Shown here: one piece after another, positions 8,201 to 16,038 of the stretch
Numbering within the stretch: position 1 is the first letter of the stretch
Layout of the letters: the number at the start of each line of letters is the position of its first letter
Assembly: GCA_004294465.1 (NCBI GenBank)
Contig: REAV01000072.1
Span: forward strand, 1-22,773
Reading direction: 5' to 3'
From: Sphingobacteriia bacterium
Lineage (GTDB): Bacteria > Bacteroidota > Bacteroidia > Chitinophagales > Chitinophagaceae
DNA: 22,773 nucleotides
Translations under genes and position numbers: made by a program
The notes under the pieces: generated by a model
Seen by the model: only the letters and a program-made list of their open reading frames with translations
Databases searched by the model: none
What the model was told of the DNA's origin: nothing

Positions 8201-8660
8201 TGAAGCTCCGGAAAGCATAAAGCAGTTTATGAAACAAAGATTCCGGTGGACCTTTGGAGTAATGCAAACATTTTGGAAAAACAGAGATGCACTTTTTAAT
8301 TTCAATTTTAAGATTTTAGGATTCATTGTTTTGCCAGATATTTTATTATTTAAATACATTATTCCATTATTTGCGCCATTTGCAGATTTACTCATGTTTA
8401 TTGGTTTATTTACTGGTAATGCCAGCGAAATAGGATTCTATTATGCCATTTTCATGGGGGTAGATATTTTGGTAGCGACTATCGCATTTATTTTTGAAAA
8501 AGAACCTTTATGGAAGTTGGTTTGGCTGATTCCACAAAGGGTCATTTATAGATGGTTGCTTTTAGTAGTTCTATTCCGAACAATGCGCAGAGCTGTAAAA
8601 GGAGAATTACAACACTGGGGAGTTTTGAAAAGAACAGGAAATGTACAGGATGCCATTTAA
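5292..8660 (+). CDS. Three-domain membrane protein: GH18-like glycosidase, NodB polysaccharide deacetylase, GT2 glycosyltransferase
   Basis: The 1122 residues start with a transmembrane anchor (about 25-42). A GH18-like domain follows (about 110-420) with the catalytic DxE of GVNIDLEE (Asp222, Glu224). The NodB domain (about 490-690) shows TFDDGPD (Asp499/Asp500), HTFTH (His550, His554), FRAPY (587-591) and LLHDAGG (His656). A second membrane segment lies at about 722-750. The processive GT2 domain (about 765-1000) has NDGSTD (Asp804), DAD (854-856), EDAD (945-948) and QRFRW (982-986), with further membrane helices to about 1096. The glycosidase and deacetylase should face the periplasm and the GT2 domain the cytoplasm. 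By analogy with PgaC (synthase) and PgaB (deacetylase plus glycosidase), it likely makes and trims a partly deacetylated N-acetylhexosamine polymer. Substrate and product are inferred. No export porin gene is nearby. Confidence 0.88.
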   Translation: MAKQDQQIFQTANPSRWQRFKWGSRLVIFLIIIAILAVVFAIRNAYMPDIPIAQSQAYKKILESPTTNDPITKEYQGFRKYIDKKWAKGDGCGQNDSSINLSNSHLFNDSIGIRAAFYVDWDPQAFFSLKRNVSKLNLVLPEWFFLDPTGGDSLIVRRDKRGYDAIKASGVKVMPMLTNNFNGKWQGDVLHRILTNKTKREKLINDLLQHILTEKFAGVNIDLEELVEKDNQVLANFQKELYEKFHANNLLVSQDVMPFNEDYDYQTLSKYNDYLFLMGYDQHTTDTKPGPISDQKWIEAAVDQIAKKVPPQKIVLCIAAFGYDWPKGGIGTDVTYQQALTIAKESEGKIIYDNNSYNLHYNYWDDNDQPREVHFTDAATNFNTLRFATEYGLAGTSLWRMGSEDSRLWDFYHLPMNKAALKTFDFNEFSKVETNNDVDFMGEGEILDVLSTPTPGKIRTELDTSWMLISEQYYDTLPSMFVVKQFGKSDEKKLVLTFDDGPDPKYTRQILDILAKYKVVANFFIVGIEAEQNIPLVKRIFNEGHELSNHTFTHPNMATVSKQRAFLEMDATRLLIEAITGHSTIMFRAPYNADSHPEKMEELVPVALSRTKNYLTIGENIDPEDWQAGEMPNFNADTIFNRVVRMKDLGNIILLHDAGGDRSATVEALPKIIEYFHKEGYTFTTVADLMGKTRDQVMPPVPNYKGNYILQTNYYLAEIGYYASMIFYSLIMLFLVLGTIRLLVTLVFSLLQRKVEKGQPLEKQSLPFVSIIVPAFNEEVNAVSSLHNLLKCDYPNFNIIFVNDGSTDQTLKVVEEAFANHPTITIINKVNGGKASALNEGIQSTNAAYVVCIDADTKLKTDAVSKLMQHFTNAAIGAVAGNVKVGNEINLITRWQSIEYTTSQNIDRKAFGYFNGITVVPGAIGAFSKKAIEDAGGFTTDTLAEDADLTVRILRCGYTILNENKAIAMTEAPESIKQFMKQRFRWTFGVMQTFWKNRDALFNFNFKILGFIVLPDILLFKYIIPLFAPFADLLMFIGLFTGNASEIGFYYAIFMGVDILVATIAFIFEKEPLWKLVWLIPQRVIYRWLLLVVLFRTMRRAVKGELQHWGVLKRTGNVQDAI

Positions 8661-8669
8661 AAAACACTT

Positions 8670-8676
8670 TACTTTG
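8670..8676 (+). promoter_or_regulatory. Possible -7 box upstream of the transketolase gene
   Basis: TACTTTG differs from TAnnTTTG by one missing spacer base and lies 25 bases before the ATG at 8702. No good upstream TTG element is seen, so support is weak. It falls just after the stop codon of the preceding gene, so the transketolase could also be read through from there. Confidence 0.25.
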
Positions 8677-8701
8677 CAACTCCAAAGCATAATTACAACT
8701 T

Positions 8702-9664
8702 ATGAAACTGAAAGACATACAAGTACTCAACGAAAAAGAAACCAGGGGTGGATTTGGTGAAGGTATCCATGAAATTGGAAAAGAAAACCCGAATGTAGTT
8801 GTACTTACAGCCGATTTAGCGGGCTCATTAAAATTGGGACCATTTATTAAAGACTTCCCTGATCGTTTTGTACAAGTAGGTATTGCAGAAGCCAATATGA
8901 TTGGTATTGCAGCGGGTATGACCATTGGAGGAAAAATACCTTACACTACCACTTTTGCAAATTTCAGTACAGGCAGGGTTTACGACCAGATTCGCCAAAG
9001 CGTTGCCTATAGCGGAAAAAATGTAAAAATTTGTGCTTCACATGCTGGTTTAACCTTGGGTGAAGATGGTGCTACCCACCAAATTTTAGAAGATATTGGA
9101 TTGATGAAAATGTTGCCAGGTATGGCCGTAATTGTTCCTTGTGATTTCAATCAAACCAAAGCGGCTACTAAAGCCATTGCTTCTCATGAAGGGCCAGTAT
9201 ATTTAAGATTCGGCCGTCCTAAATGGCCCAACTTCACCAAAGAAGATGGATCTGATTTTGTAATTGGAAAAGCGCAGCAATTAAGTGAAGGAACTGATGT
9301 TTCCATTTTTGCTTGTGGCCATATGGTTTGGAAAGCCATTGAAGCGGGTAGAATTTTAGAAGAAAAGGGATTCAGTGTAGAAGTAATTAATATTCATACC
9401 ATTAAGCCTTTAGATACAGAGGCAATTATCCAATCTATTTCAAAAACCAAAGCTGCTGTAACTGTTGAAGAACACAATGTGATTGGAGGATTAGGCGACG
9501 CTATTGCACAAGTAGCGGCCAAACATTGCCCTATACCTATTGAATACATTGGCACCAATGATACGTTTGGAGAAAGTGGTAAACCAACTGAATTACTTAC
9601 TAAGTATGGTTTAGATACTCCTTTTATAGTAGCAGCAGCCGAAAAAGCAATGAGTAGAAAATAA
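8702..9664 (+). CDS. Transketolase C-terminal subunit
   Basis: This 320-residue protein covers the pyrimidine-binding and C-terminal domains of transketolase. Glu63 in VGIAEANMIGIAAGM is the residue that activates thiamine diphosphate. The phosphate and substrate region has CASHAGLTLGEDGATHQ, with His114 and His126. The C-terminal domain runs from about 190 to 320. The thiamine-diphosphate-binding N-terminal subunit (about 280 residues in split transketolases) is absent, although in many bacteria the two subunit genes are adjacent. With its partner it would move two-carbon units between sugar phosphates in the non-oxidative pentose phosphate pathway. It directly abuts the next gene and may form an operon with it. 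Confidence 0.9.
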   Translation: MKLKDIQVLNEKETRGGFGEGIHEIGKENPNVVVLTADLAGSLKLGPFIKDFPDRFVQVGIAEANMIGIAAGMTIGGKIPYTTTFANFSTGRVYDQIRQSVAYSGKNVKICASHAGLTLGEDGATHQILEDIGLMKMLPGMAVIVPCDFNQTKAATKAIASHEGPVYLRFGRPKWPNFTKEDGSDFVIGKAQQLSEGTDVSIFACGHMVWKAIEAGRILEEKGFSVEVINIHTIKPLDTEAIIQSISKTKAAVTVEEHNVIGGLGDAIAQVAAKHCPIPIEYIGTNDTFGESGKPTELLTKYGLDTPFIVAAAEKAMSRK

Positions 9665-10231
9665 ATGCGTATTTCTTTTTTCTTGATTTCAATATTAACG
9701 CTGCAATTGTTAAAAGCACAATTGCCTGTTATTCATTATGACTCTGGAAAAATTACTATCAATGGTATTGCTGTATCAAAATCAACTCCTAAATCAACAT
9801 TAGAAGAATTATTAGGAAGTAAAGCATGGTCTGGTAATCTGGCACATATTGGTGACCCTATTACACAAGATCGTACTAAACAGCCTTTTAAATATACTTA
9901 TATAATTGAGTCTCTTGGAATTAGCATGGGTTGGTTTAATCAACCACCTCAAAATTTAGAATGCAGTTTTTTTATACAAAAAAGCACGGTTCCAGAAAAA
10001 AATAAAAGAGATAGAAGAGTTGCTTTTCCTGGTAAAGTATTTATTGGTTCACTGCAATTTGATAAAAATTTAAATGTAAAAGATTTTGAAAATCAATCTG
10101 ATTTTAAAGTAGTTGCTATCGGTATGGGTAAACCGGAGTATCCATTTACATTAATCAGTTATCAAAATACATTAATCAAATGTTATTTTAACACCGATGG
10201 CTATTTACAGGAGTTTAGTACACATTTATAA
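9665..10231 (+). CDS. Secreted protein of unknown function
   Basis: The ATG follows the transketolase stop codon with no spacer base, so translation is probably coupled. The 188-residue product has a signal peptide (about 1-19, ..LLKAQ) and no other membrane segment, so it should be periplasmic or envelope-associated. The segment ITINGIAVSKSTPKSTLEELLGS near residue 30 resembles small envelope proteins that track a 'G.(P)..' linker before a short helix. I do not recognise the family. Its role is probably unrelated to transketolase, and the pairing may only reflect gene packing. Confidence 0.7.
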   Translation: MRISFFLISILTLQLLKAQLPVIHYDSGKITINGIAVSKSTPKSTLEELLGSKAWSGNLAHIGDPITQDRTKQPFKYTYIIESLGISMGWFNQPPQNLECSFFIQKSTVPEKNKRDRRVAFPGKVFIGSLQFDKNLNVKDFENQSDFKVVAIGMGKPEYPFTLISYQNTLIKCYFNTDGYLQEFSTHL

Positions 10232-10250
10232 TCTTATCATCATTAAGATT
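10230..10250. terminator. Weak stem-loop between convergent genes
   Basis: A 7-bp AT-rich stem (aatctta, 10230-10236, with taagatt, 10244-10250) and a 7-base loop fill the gap between two converging stop codons. It might serve as a bidirectional terminator, but the stem is weak and there is no clear T-run. Confidence 0.3.
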
Positions 10251-10897
10251 TAAGGAGCCAATCTTTCTCTTTTCCAATTTCCATTTGCATCAATGGAGTA
10301 TTTGAGTCTGTCGTGTAAGCGGCTGCTTCTGCCTTGCCAGAACTCCATTGATTCGGGCCTTACAATATATCCACCCCAATGAGCTGGTCTTGGAACCATT
10401 GATTCATCAGGATATTTTTCGCTGACTTGTTTAAAATTATCTTCTAAAAATGCTCGGTTAGGAATTACCTGACTTTGCGGAGAAACCCATGCGCCAATTC
10501 TACTTCCCGCAGGGCGAGATAAAAAATAAGCATCACTATCTGCTGCAGAAATTTTTTGTACTACTCCTTCTATTCTCACCTGACGCTCTAATTCTTTCCA
10601 GAAAAAAAGTAGGGCAACATGGTGATTATTGGCCATTTCCATACCCTTGCTACTATTGTAATTGGTAAAAAAAACAAACCCATCATCCGTATATCCTTTT
10701 AGTAAAACAATTCTAGCTGATGGCTTACCCTCGTTGGTAACTGTTGATAATGTCATTGCGTTCACTTCATCAATTGCAGCATTGGTTGCTTCTTCCCACC
10801 ATGCAGTAAATTGAATAAATGGATTCATTGCTGCATCTGCTTCATCAAAAGATTGCAGCATATAATCTCTTCTAATATCAGCAATTGAACTGGCCAT
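10250..10897 (-). CDS. pdxH: Pyridoxamine 5'-phosphate oxidase
   Basis: The FMN enzyme oxidises pyridoxamine or pyridoxine 5'-phosphate to pyridoxal 5'-phosphate, the last step of vitamin B6 synthesis and salvage. With ATG at 10897 the protein has 215 residues, normal for PdxH. Seen motifs include ARIVLLKGY (61-69), the FMN-binding FFTNYNSSKG, SRPAGSRIGAWVSPQS, and the substrate-binding segment EFWQGRSSRLHDR with Arg193 and His195. It ends in the typical RLAP. An in-frame TTG 15 bases upstream is rejected as start because it overlaps a good -7 promoter box (10910-10917). The gene follows the efflux permease closely but appears to have its own promoter. Confidence 0.95.
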   Translation of the reverse strand: MASSIADIRRDYMLQSFDEADAAMNPFIQFTAWWEEATNAAIDEVNAMTLSTVTNEGKPSARIVLLKGYTDDGFVFFTNYNSSKGMEMANNHHVALLFFWKELERQVRIEGVVQKISAADSDAYFLSRPAGSRIGAWVSPQSQVIPNRAFLEDNFKQVSEKYPDESMVPRPAHWGGYIVRPESMEFWQGRSSRLHDRLKYSIDANGNWKRERLAP

Positions 10898-10909
10898 ATA
10901 ACTTTTTTG

Positions 10910-10917
10910 CAAAGTTA
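10910..10917 (-). promoter_or_regulatory. Candidate -7 box of the pdxH promoter
   Basis: On the minus strand this reads TAACTTTG, an exact match to TAnnTTTG, followed by C as is common. Its first three bases are the stop codon of the upstream efflux permease, and it lies 12 bases before the pdxH ATG. No TTTG is seen at the usual upstream spacing. The leader would be very short. Confidence 0.5.
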
Positions 10918-13900
10918 ATCAGAAATAGTCATCGTCTTTACATCATGTTTACCTGATATATACGTGTACATCGCTGGAATAACAAACAAAGTGAGCAGCA
11001 ATGAGAACATGATACCTCCAACAATTACAATACCCAAAGGCATTCTACTGGTTGCAGCCGCTCCCAGGCTCAATGCAATAGGTAAAGCGCCTAATGCAGT
11101 AGCTAAACTGGTCATTAAGATCGGACGCAGTCTTTGTGCGGAAGCTTCTAATACTGCTTCATTTTTGGGCAATCCAAATTCTCTTTTTTGATTGGCAAAT
11201 TCAACAATTAAAATTCCATTCTTCGTTACCAATCCAATCAACATGATCATTCCGATTTGAGAAAATATATTGATGGTTTGATCAAATAACCACAAACAAA
11301 GTAATGCACCTGATAATGCTAAAGGCACAGTAAACATAATAGTGAGTGGGTCTTTGAAACTTTCAAACTGTGCAGCCAAAACCAAATAAATTAAAATCAA
11401 TGCTAGCCCAAATGCAAATGTGGTATTAGAGGAACTATCAGCATAATCCCTAGATGGACCGCTCAAAGCAGTTTTAAAACTTTCATCCAATAGTTTGTCG
11501 CCAATACGTTGCATGGCTTTCACGCCATCTCCAATAGTTTTGCCTTCTGCTAATGATGCAGAAATGGTGGCAGCTTTGTATCGGTCGTAATGGTAGAGTG
11601 TAGGTGGATTGGAATTTTCTACAATTTTTACTACAGCACTTAAAGGAATTCTTTCCCCTCTGTTATTTCTAACATATAATTTTTCAATATCTCCCGGTTT
11701 TTGGCGATCGGTGTATTCAACTTGAGAAATTACCTGATACTGCCTTCCATTCATGATAAAATATGCCAAACGTCTGCCACTGAATGCACTTGAAACCACA
11801 TCGCCTACATCTTGCATACTCAAACCCAGATCCTTGGTTTTAATTCTATCAATTGTTAATTGTAATTCTGGTTTACTGAATTTTAGATTGACGTCAACGT
11901 TTTGAAATGTCTTGTCTTTTTTAGCTTCTTCCAAAAATTTAGGAATCACCGATTTAATTTTCTCGAAATCTAAATTCTGTAAAATATATTGAACCGGTAA
12001 TGCGCCTCTAGATCCAGTTCCTACAGAGATGGTTTGTTCTTCTACAGGAAAAATTCTAAGGTTATTGAATCGAGGTAACTTTTTGGTAATCTCCTTAGCT
12101 ATTTCACTTTGACTTTTCTTTCTTTCATTTGGTTCAACCAATCTAAGACCAGCTGTTCCCGAATTGAGACCAGACCCGCCAAATCCTGGCATCGCCACAA
12201 ATACGAATTTTTTTTCTGGAATAGAATCAATTAGATAGTTCATTAATTTGTCTCCAGCTTCTAACATATAACCATAACTGGCTCCCTCAGGGCCAGACAT
12301 TTGAAAACGAATTCGATTTTTATCTTCTAATGGCGCTAACTCACTTTGTAAGTTGGACCCAATAAAATAAATAGACGCCATACAAGCAACAATAATTACC
12401 CATGCCATCCAGCGTATTTTCAAAAATCCAGCTAATAAATTTTTATAGCCATTCTCCATTCCCCTAAAAAATGGTTCTGTTCTTTCGTAAAACTTACCAT
12501 GCCCAGAATCCTTTCTATTAAGCACTACATTTAATACAGGAGTGATGGTTAATGATACAAATGCTGAAACCAATACCGCACCTGCTACTACAATACCAAA
12601 TTCGCGGAACAACCTACCCACAAAACCTTGCAAGAAAATTACTGGAAGGAATACTACGGCTAGTGTAATAGAAGTAGAGATTACTGCAAAGAAAATTTCC
12701 TTACTTCCTTCCAATGCTGCTTTACGAATGGGTAGCCCTTGTTCTAGCTTTCTAAAAATATTTTCGGTGACCACAATTCCATCATCTACCACTAATCCTG
12801 TTGCAAGAACAACGCCTAATAAAGTCAATACATTAATAGAGAATCCAGAAAGATACATTATAAAGAATGTAGCTACCAATGAAATAGGAATATCAATCAA
12901 CGGACGAATTGCGATCATCCAATTTCTAAAAAAGAAGAAAATAACCAGTACTACCAAAGTAAAAGAAATCAATAAAGTTTCTTCTACTTCTTTCAGTGAT
13001 TTTCGAACATTGGCTGTTTGATCGATCAAGATGGTTGTTTCAAAATCACCTTTTTCATTCTTTTGTATTTCTTCTAGTCTTTTGTAAAATTCATCGGCAA
13101 TTTTAATATAGTTGGCACCAGGCTGAGGTAATATTTGAAGCCCCACTGCACTTACTCCATTTAAACGCCAACTAAACTCATCTTGCTCAGGGCCTATTTC
13201 AATTTTTGCAACATCAGATAAACGAGCAATGCCCGTTGCATCCTGACGCAGTATTAAATTTTTAAAATCATTTTCAGTGGTTAATCTTCCTAATGCACGA
13301 ATGGTTAATTCTGTATTGTCACCAGAAATTTTGCCTGATGGAATTTCTACATTCTCTGCATTCAAAGCAGCCCTAATATCAGTAAAAGTAATATTGTATG
13401 CATTCAATTTATCTGGATTAATCCAGATGCGCATAGAAGGCCGTTTTTGTCCTACAATATTTACACCACTTACTTCAGGAATGGTTTGAAATTTTTCTTG
13501 TAAAACAGTTTCTGCATAATCACTCAGTTCAAGTAAACCCTTGGTCTTACTTTGCACAGCCATTAAAATGATAAAGTCTCCACTCGCATCTGATTTACCT
13601 ACAACAGGAGGCGCATCAATATCTTGAGGTAGATTTCTGACTGCCTGACTTACTTTATCTCTTACATCATTTGCAGCAGTTTCTATATTCTCGGTGATAT
13701 TAAATTCAACAGAAATATTGCTGGAACCATTTGAACTGGAAGACGTGATGGTCCTGATTCCAGGAATACCATTGATAGATTTCTCCAATGGTTCGGTAAT
13801 TTGGCTTTCGATGATGTCCGAATTAGCACCAGCATAAGATGTTCTCACATTTACTACTGGAGGATCAATCGCTGGATATTCACGTACTGCTAAAAAACTA

Positions 13901-13986
13901 TAACCGACTACTCCAAATAAAATGATGAGCAAATTCATCACTGTTGCAAGTATCGGTCTCTTTAATGCTAATTCTGAAATATTCAT
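10915..13986 (-). CDS. RND multidrug efflux permease (AcrB/HAE1 type)
   Basis: The 1023-residue protein is of normal length for the hydrophobe/amphiphile efflux family. The first transmembrane helix follows the start (MNISELALKRPILATVMN). Two large periplasmic loops come next, each followed by a block of membrane helices. The proton-relay aspartates lie in ATGLVVDDGIVVTENIF (Asp401, Asp402), and the matching lysine is in GLVTKNGILIVEFANQ of the second half. It exports hydrophobic compounds from the inner membrane or periplasm using the proton gradient. It lies 24 bases downstream of its periplasmic adaptor gene. No outer-membrane TolC-type channel gene follows; pdxH does. A channel must come from elsewhere. 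Substrates cannot be read from the sequence. Confidence 0.94.
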   Translation of the reverse strand: MNISELALKRPILATVMNLLIILFGVVGYSFLAVREYPAIDPPVVNVRTSYAGANSDIIESQITEPLEKSINGIPGIRTITSSSSNGSSNISVEFNITENIETAANDVRDKVSQAVRNLPQDIDAPPVVGKSDASGDFIILMAVQSKTKGLLELSDYAETVLQEKFQTIPEVSGVNIVGQKRPSMRIWINPDKLNAYNITFTDIRAALNAENVEIPSGKISGDNTELTIRALGRLTTENDFKNLILRQDATGIARLSDVAKIEIGPEQDEFSWRLNGVSAVGLQILPQPGANYIKIADEFYKRLEEIQKNEKGDFETTILIDQTANVRKSLKEVEETLLISFTLVVLVIFFFFRNWMIAIRPLIDIPISLVATFFIMYLSGFSINVLTLLGVVLATGLVVDDGIVVTENIFRKLEQGLPIRKAALEGSKEIFFAVISTSITLAVVFLPVIFLQGFVGRLFREFGIVVAGAVLVSAFVSLTITPVLNVVLNRKDSGHGKFYERTEPFFRGMENGYKNLLAGFLKIRWMAWVIIVACMASIYFIGSNLQSELAPLEDKNRIRFQMSGPEGASYGYMLEAGDKLMNYLIDSIPEKKFVFVAMPGFGGSGLNSGTAGLRLVEPNERKKSQSEIAKEITKKLPRFNNLRIFPVEEQTISVGTGSRGALPVQYILQNLDFEKIKSVIPKFLEEAKKDKTFQNVDVNLKFSKPELQLTIDRIKTKDLGLSMQDVGDVVSSAFSGRRLAYFIMNGRQYQVISQVEYTDRQKPGDIEKLYVRNNRGERIPLSAVVKIVENSNPPTLYHYDRYKAATISASLAEGKTIGDGVKAMQRIGDKLLDESFKTALSGPSRDYADSSSNTTFAFGLALILIYLVLAAQFESFKDPLTIMFTVPLALSGALLCLWLFDQTINIFSQIGMIMLIGLVTKNGILIVEFANQKREFGLPKNEAVLEASAQRLRPILMTSLATALGALPIALSLGAAATSRMPLGIVIVGGIMFSLLLTLFVIPAMYTYISGKHDVKTMTISD

Positions 13987-14010
13987 TGTACAATGAAGGG
14001 GTTGCTAATA

Positions 14011-15060
14011 TTATTCAGTCAATTTTTTTACACTTCTCACTTTAACAGGCAATTTTGGTCTAACAAACAATACACCTGTTACAACAACGCTATCACCTAT
14101 TTTAATTCCCTTGGTTACTTCTACCATACCAGCAGACCTAAAACCAGTTTCAATGTCTACAAAAACACCCATTCCATCTTTTACCACAATTAATTTTTTA
14201 GCCCTAGCATCAGGTATGATGGCATTGGTAGGAACCATGATGGCGTTTCCACCAGAACTATTGTCTAATAATACTTTTACAAATGTTCCAGGGTTTAAAG
14301 AAGATCCATTTAACACTGCACGCACTTTTAAATTTCTTGTTGTTGCATTCAATTGAGGATCTGTTGCAACAATTTCAGCTTTTCTTTTAGTGTCAGCCTC
14401 ATTGGTTTGAATGGTCACCATTCTGCCTTTTTTTATTAGGCCTGTATAAGATTCAGGTACATTGAAATCAATCTTTACTTTATCTACTTGTTGTAAAGTA
14501 GTAAGTACCGTTGCTGGAGTAACATATGCTCCAGGACTCACTTGCCTCAATCCTAACACACCAGAAAATGGCGCTTTAATAATTGTTTTATCTATTTGTG
14601 CTTGAGTTACTGCTAAATCTGCTTTAAAACCATTCACTTGATTCAACGCCAAATCATAGTCTGCCTGATTTATTCCATTGATGGAAATTAATTTCTTAAG
14701 TCGTTGCTCCGTTTTCTGTGCCATGTCTAATAGCACTTTTGTTTTACTAACAGAAGCTTGTAAATCGGCATCATTAATTTTTGCTAAAACTGATCCTTGA
14801 CTAACATTTCCACCATCAGGAATATTGAGGTAGGTTAGCCTTCCACTAATTTCTGAATTGATGGAAACTGTTTCATTTGGAATAACAGCGCCACTGACTT
14901 CAACAGTATTGGAAATAGTGCTTCCGCCTGCTATAATTACATCTACAATTGGAACCGACTGAGGTTTGGCGCTTTGAGCTGGTGCTTCTTTTTTTTGCTT
15001 GCAAGAAAAAATCAATACCAAAAAAGACAAGCCAATAATGGTTTTTTTCAAATCCTTCAT
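14011..15060 (-). CDS. RND efflux periplasmic adaptor (membrane fusion lipoprotein)
   Basis: The 349-residue protein has a lipoprotein signal: hydrophobic helix then LIFSC with Cys20, followed by a charged and Pro/Ala-rich linker. The body shows the adaptor order: a beta-barrel and lipoyl strand (SGRLTYLNIPDGGNVSQGSVLAKIND), a coiled-coil hairpin (about 110-165), the second lipoyl half (IIKAPFSGVLGLRQVSPGAYV), then barrel and membrane-proximal domains. It links the RND permease to an outer-membrane channel. It is the first gene of a two-gene operon with the permease and diverges from the dehydrogenase operon across 136 bases. No adjacent regulator gene is seen. Confidence 0.93.
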   Translation of the reverse strand: MKDLKKTIIGLSFLVLIFSCKQKKEAPAQSAKPQSVPIVDVIIAGGSTISNTVEVSGAVIPNETVSINSEISGRLTYLNIPDGGNVSQGSVLAKINDADLQASVSKTKVLLDMAQKTEQRLKKLISINGINQADYDLALNQVNGFKADLAVTQAQIDKTIIKAPFSGVLGLRQVSPGAYVTPATVLTTLQQVDKVKIDFNVPESYTGLIKKGRMVTIQTNEADTKRKAEIVATDPQLNATTRNLKVRAVLNGSSLNPGTFVKVLLDNSSGGNAIMVPTNAIIPDARAKKLIVVKDGMGVFVDIETGFRSAGMVEVTKGIKIGDSVVVTGVLFVRPKLPVKVRSVKKLTE

Positions 15061-15196
15061 TTTTAGACCATTAAAGATAGAATTTATTTAGGCTTTTATA
15101 GTCAACAAAGTACAAATGGCTAAATCGAGAAATACGTCCCCTAAACTGAACTTTCCGCAATCAATTTGTACATTCATAGCCTAAACGATTGAACTT

Positions 15197-16036
15197 ATGT
15201 ATTCTCTTTCGCAACAATATCCCTCTAGAAGAGCATTTATCACCGGTGCAGCTTCTGGATTGGGTAAAGCATTTGCCACAGAATTAGCCTCAGATGGTTG
15301 GACTATTGGTATGGCAGATAATAATTCGATTGAATTACAAAAAGCAGTAGAGGAAATGAAGGCCCTTGGTGCTAATGCACTGATGTATTCACTGGATGTT
15401 TCGGATAAAGACCAGTATAAATTAGTATCCCAACAGTTTTTAACTGATGCAGGAGGCATTGATTTGCTCTTTAATAACGCTGGTGTAGGTGATGGGGGGA
15501 ATTTTGAAGAATATTCTTTAGAAAATTATGAGTGGATGATTAGTATCAATCAATTGGGGGTGGTTTATGGTTGTTACTATTTTATTCCTGCAATGAAAAA
15601 ACAACAATCAGGTCATATCCTCAATACCGCGAGTGCAGCTGCTATTGGATGTGCCCCAACAATGGGAGCCTATAATATGACCAAAGCTGCTGTGGTTGCC
15701 ATTAGTGAAACCCTATACAGTGAGCTAATGGATTTTAATATTCATGTGTCTTGTATTCAACCTACTTATTTTAAAACCAATATCAGCCAATCTGCAAGAG
15801 GTGGAAATACCATTCAGAAAATCACTCAAAATTTTATTGACAGATCTGGCCTCGAGGCAAAAGAAGTTTCACAGGAGATCTTGCATAGAGCCGGGAAAAA
15901 AGAACTCTATATTATTCTTCCAAAGTCTGCACATAAAATGTGGTTATATAAAAGATTTGCTCCAACTAAATTTAGAAAAATAGTAAAAGAGCAATTTATG
16001 GGTGCCATGCATAAAGCATTAAAATATTCAAAATAA
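15197..16036 (+). CDS. Short-chain dehydrogenase/reductase, first gene of the acyl-CoA operon
   Basis: This 279-residue classical SDR has the nucleotide-binding motif TGAASGLG (16-23), NNAG (93-96), catalytic Ser146 in NTASAAAIG, and YxxxK at Tyr159-Lys163. An acidic residue (Asp41 in MADNN) after the second strand hints at NAD(H) preference, which is inference. The C-terminus, rich in Lys, Arg and aromatics (HKMWLYKRFAPTKFRK), is longer than in minimal SDRs and may touch the membrane or lipid substrates. It starts the tight operon SDR-SDR-ACAD-kinase, with only two bases to the next gene. A role in reducing or oxidising the oxygen group of an acyl chain intermediate fits the context, but the substrate is unknown. 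Confidence 0.88.
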   Translation: MYSLSQQYPSRRAFITGAASGLGKAFATELASDGWTIGMADNNSIELQKAVEEMKALGANALMYSLDVSDKDQYKLVSQQFLTDAGGIDLLFNNAGVGDGGNFEEYSLENYEWMISINQLGVVYGCYYFIPAMKKQQSGHILNTASAAAIGCAPTMGAYNMTKAAVVAISETLYSELMDFNIHVSCIQPTYFKTNISQSARGGNTIQKITQNFIDRSGLEAKEVSQEILHRAGKKELYIILPKSAHKMWLYKRFAPTKFRKIVKEQFMGAMHKALKYSK

Positions 16037-16038
16037 AA

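Noticed and set aside
8542..8925. Minus-strand open frame of 127 codons spanning the GT2 end and transketolase start
   Set aside because: It lies opposite two well-supported genes and has no recognisable motif.
10898..10912. TTG as pdxH start
   Set aside because: It lies within the likely -7 promoter box, and the ATG at 10897 gives the usual PdxH length.
12542..13021. Plus-strand open frame of 159 codons inside the RND permease
   Set aside because: It lies opposite conserved transmembrane helices of the permease and its composition is Thr/Asn-rich without recognisable motifs.
15110..15171. Inverted 8-base arms gtacaaat / atttgtac in the divergent promoter region
   Set aside because: The arms are short and 46 bases apart, so chance is likely in AT-rich DNA; not enough to call an operator.
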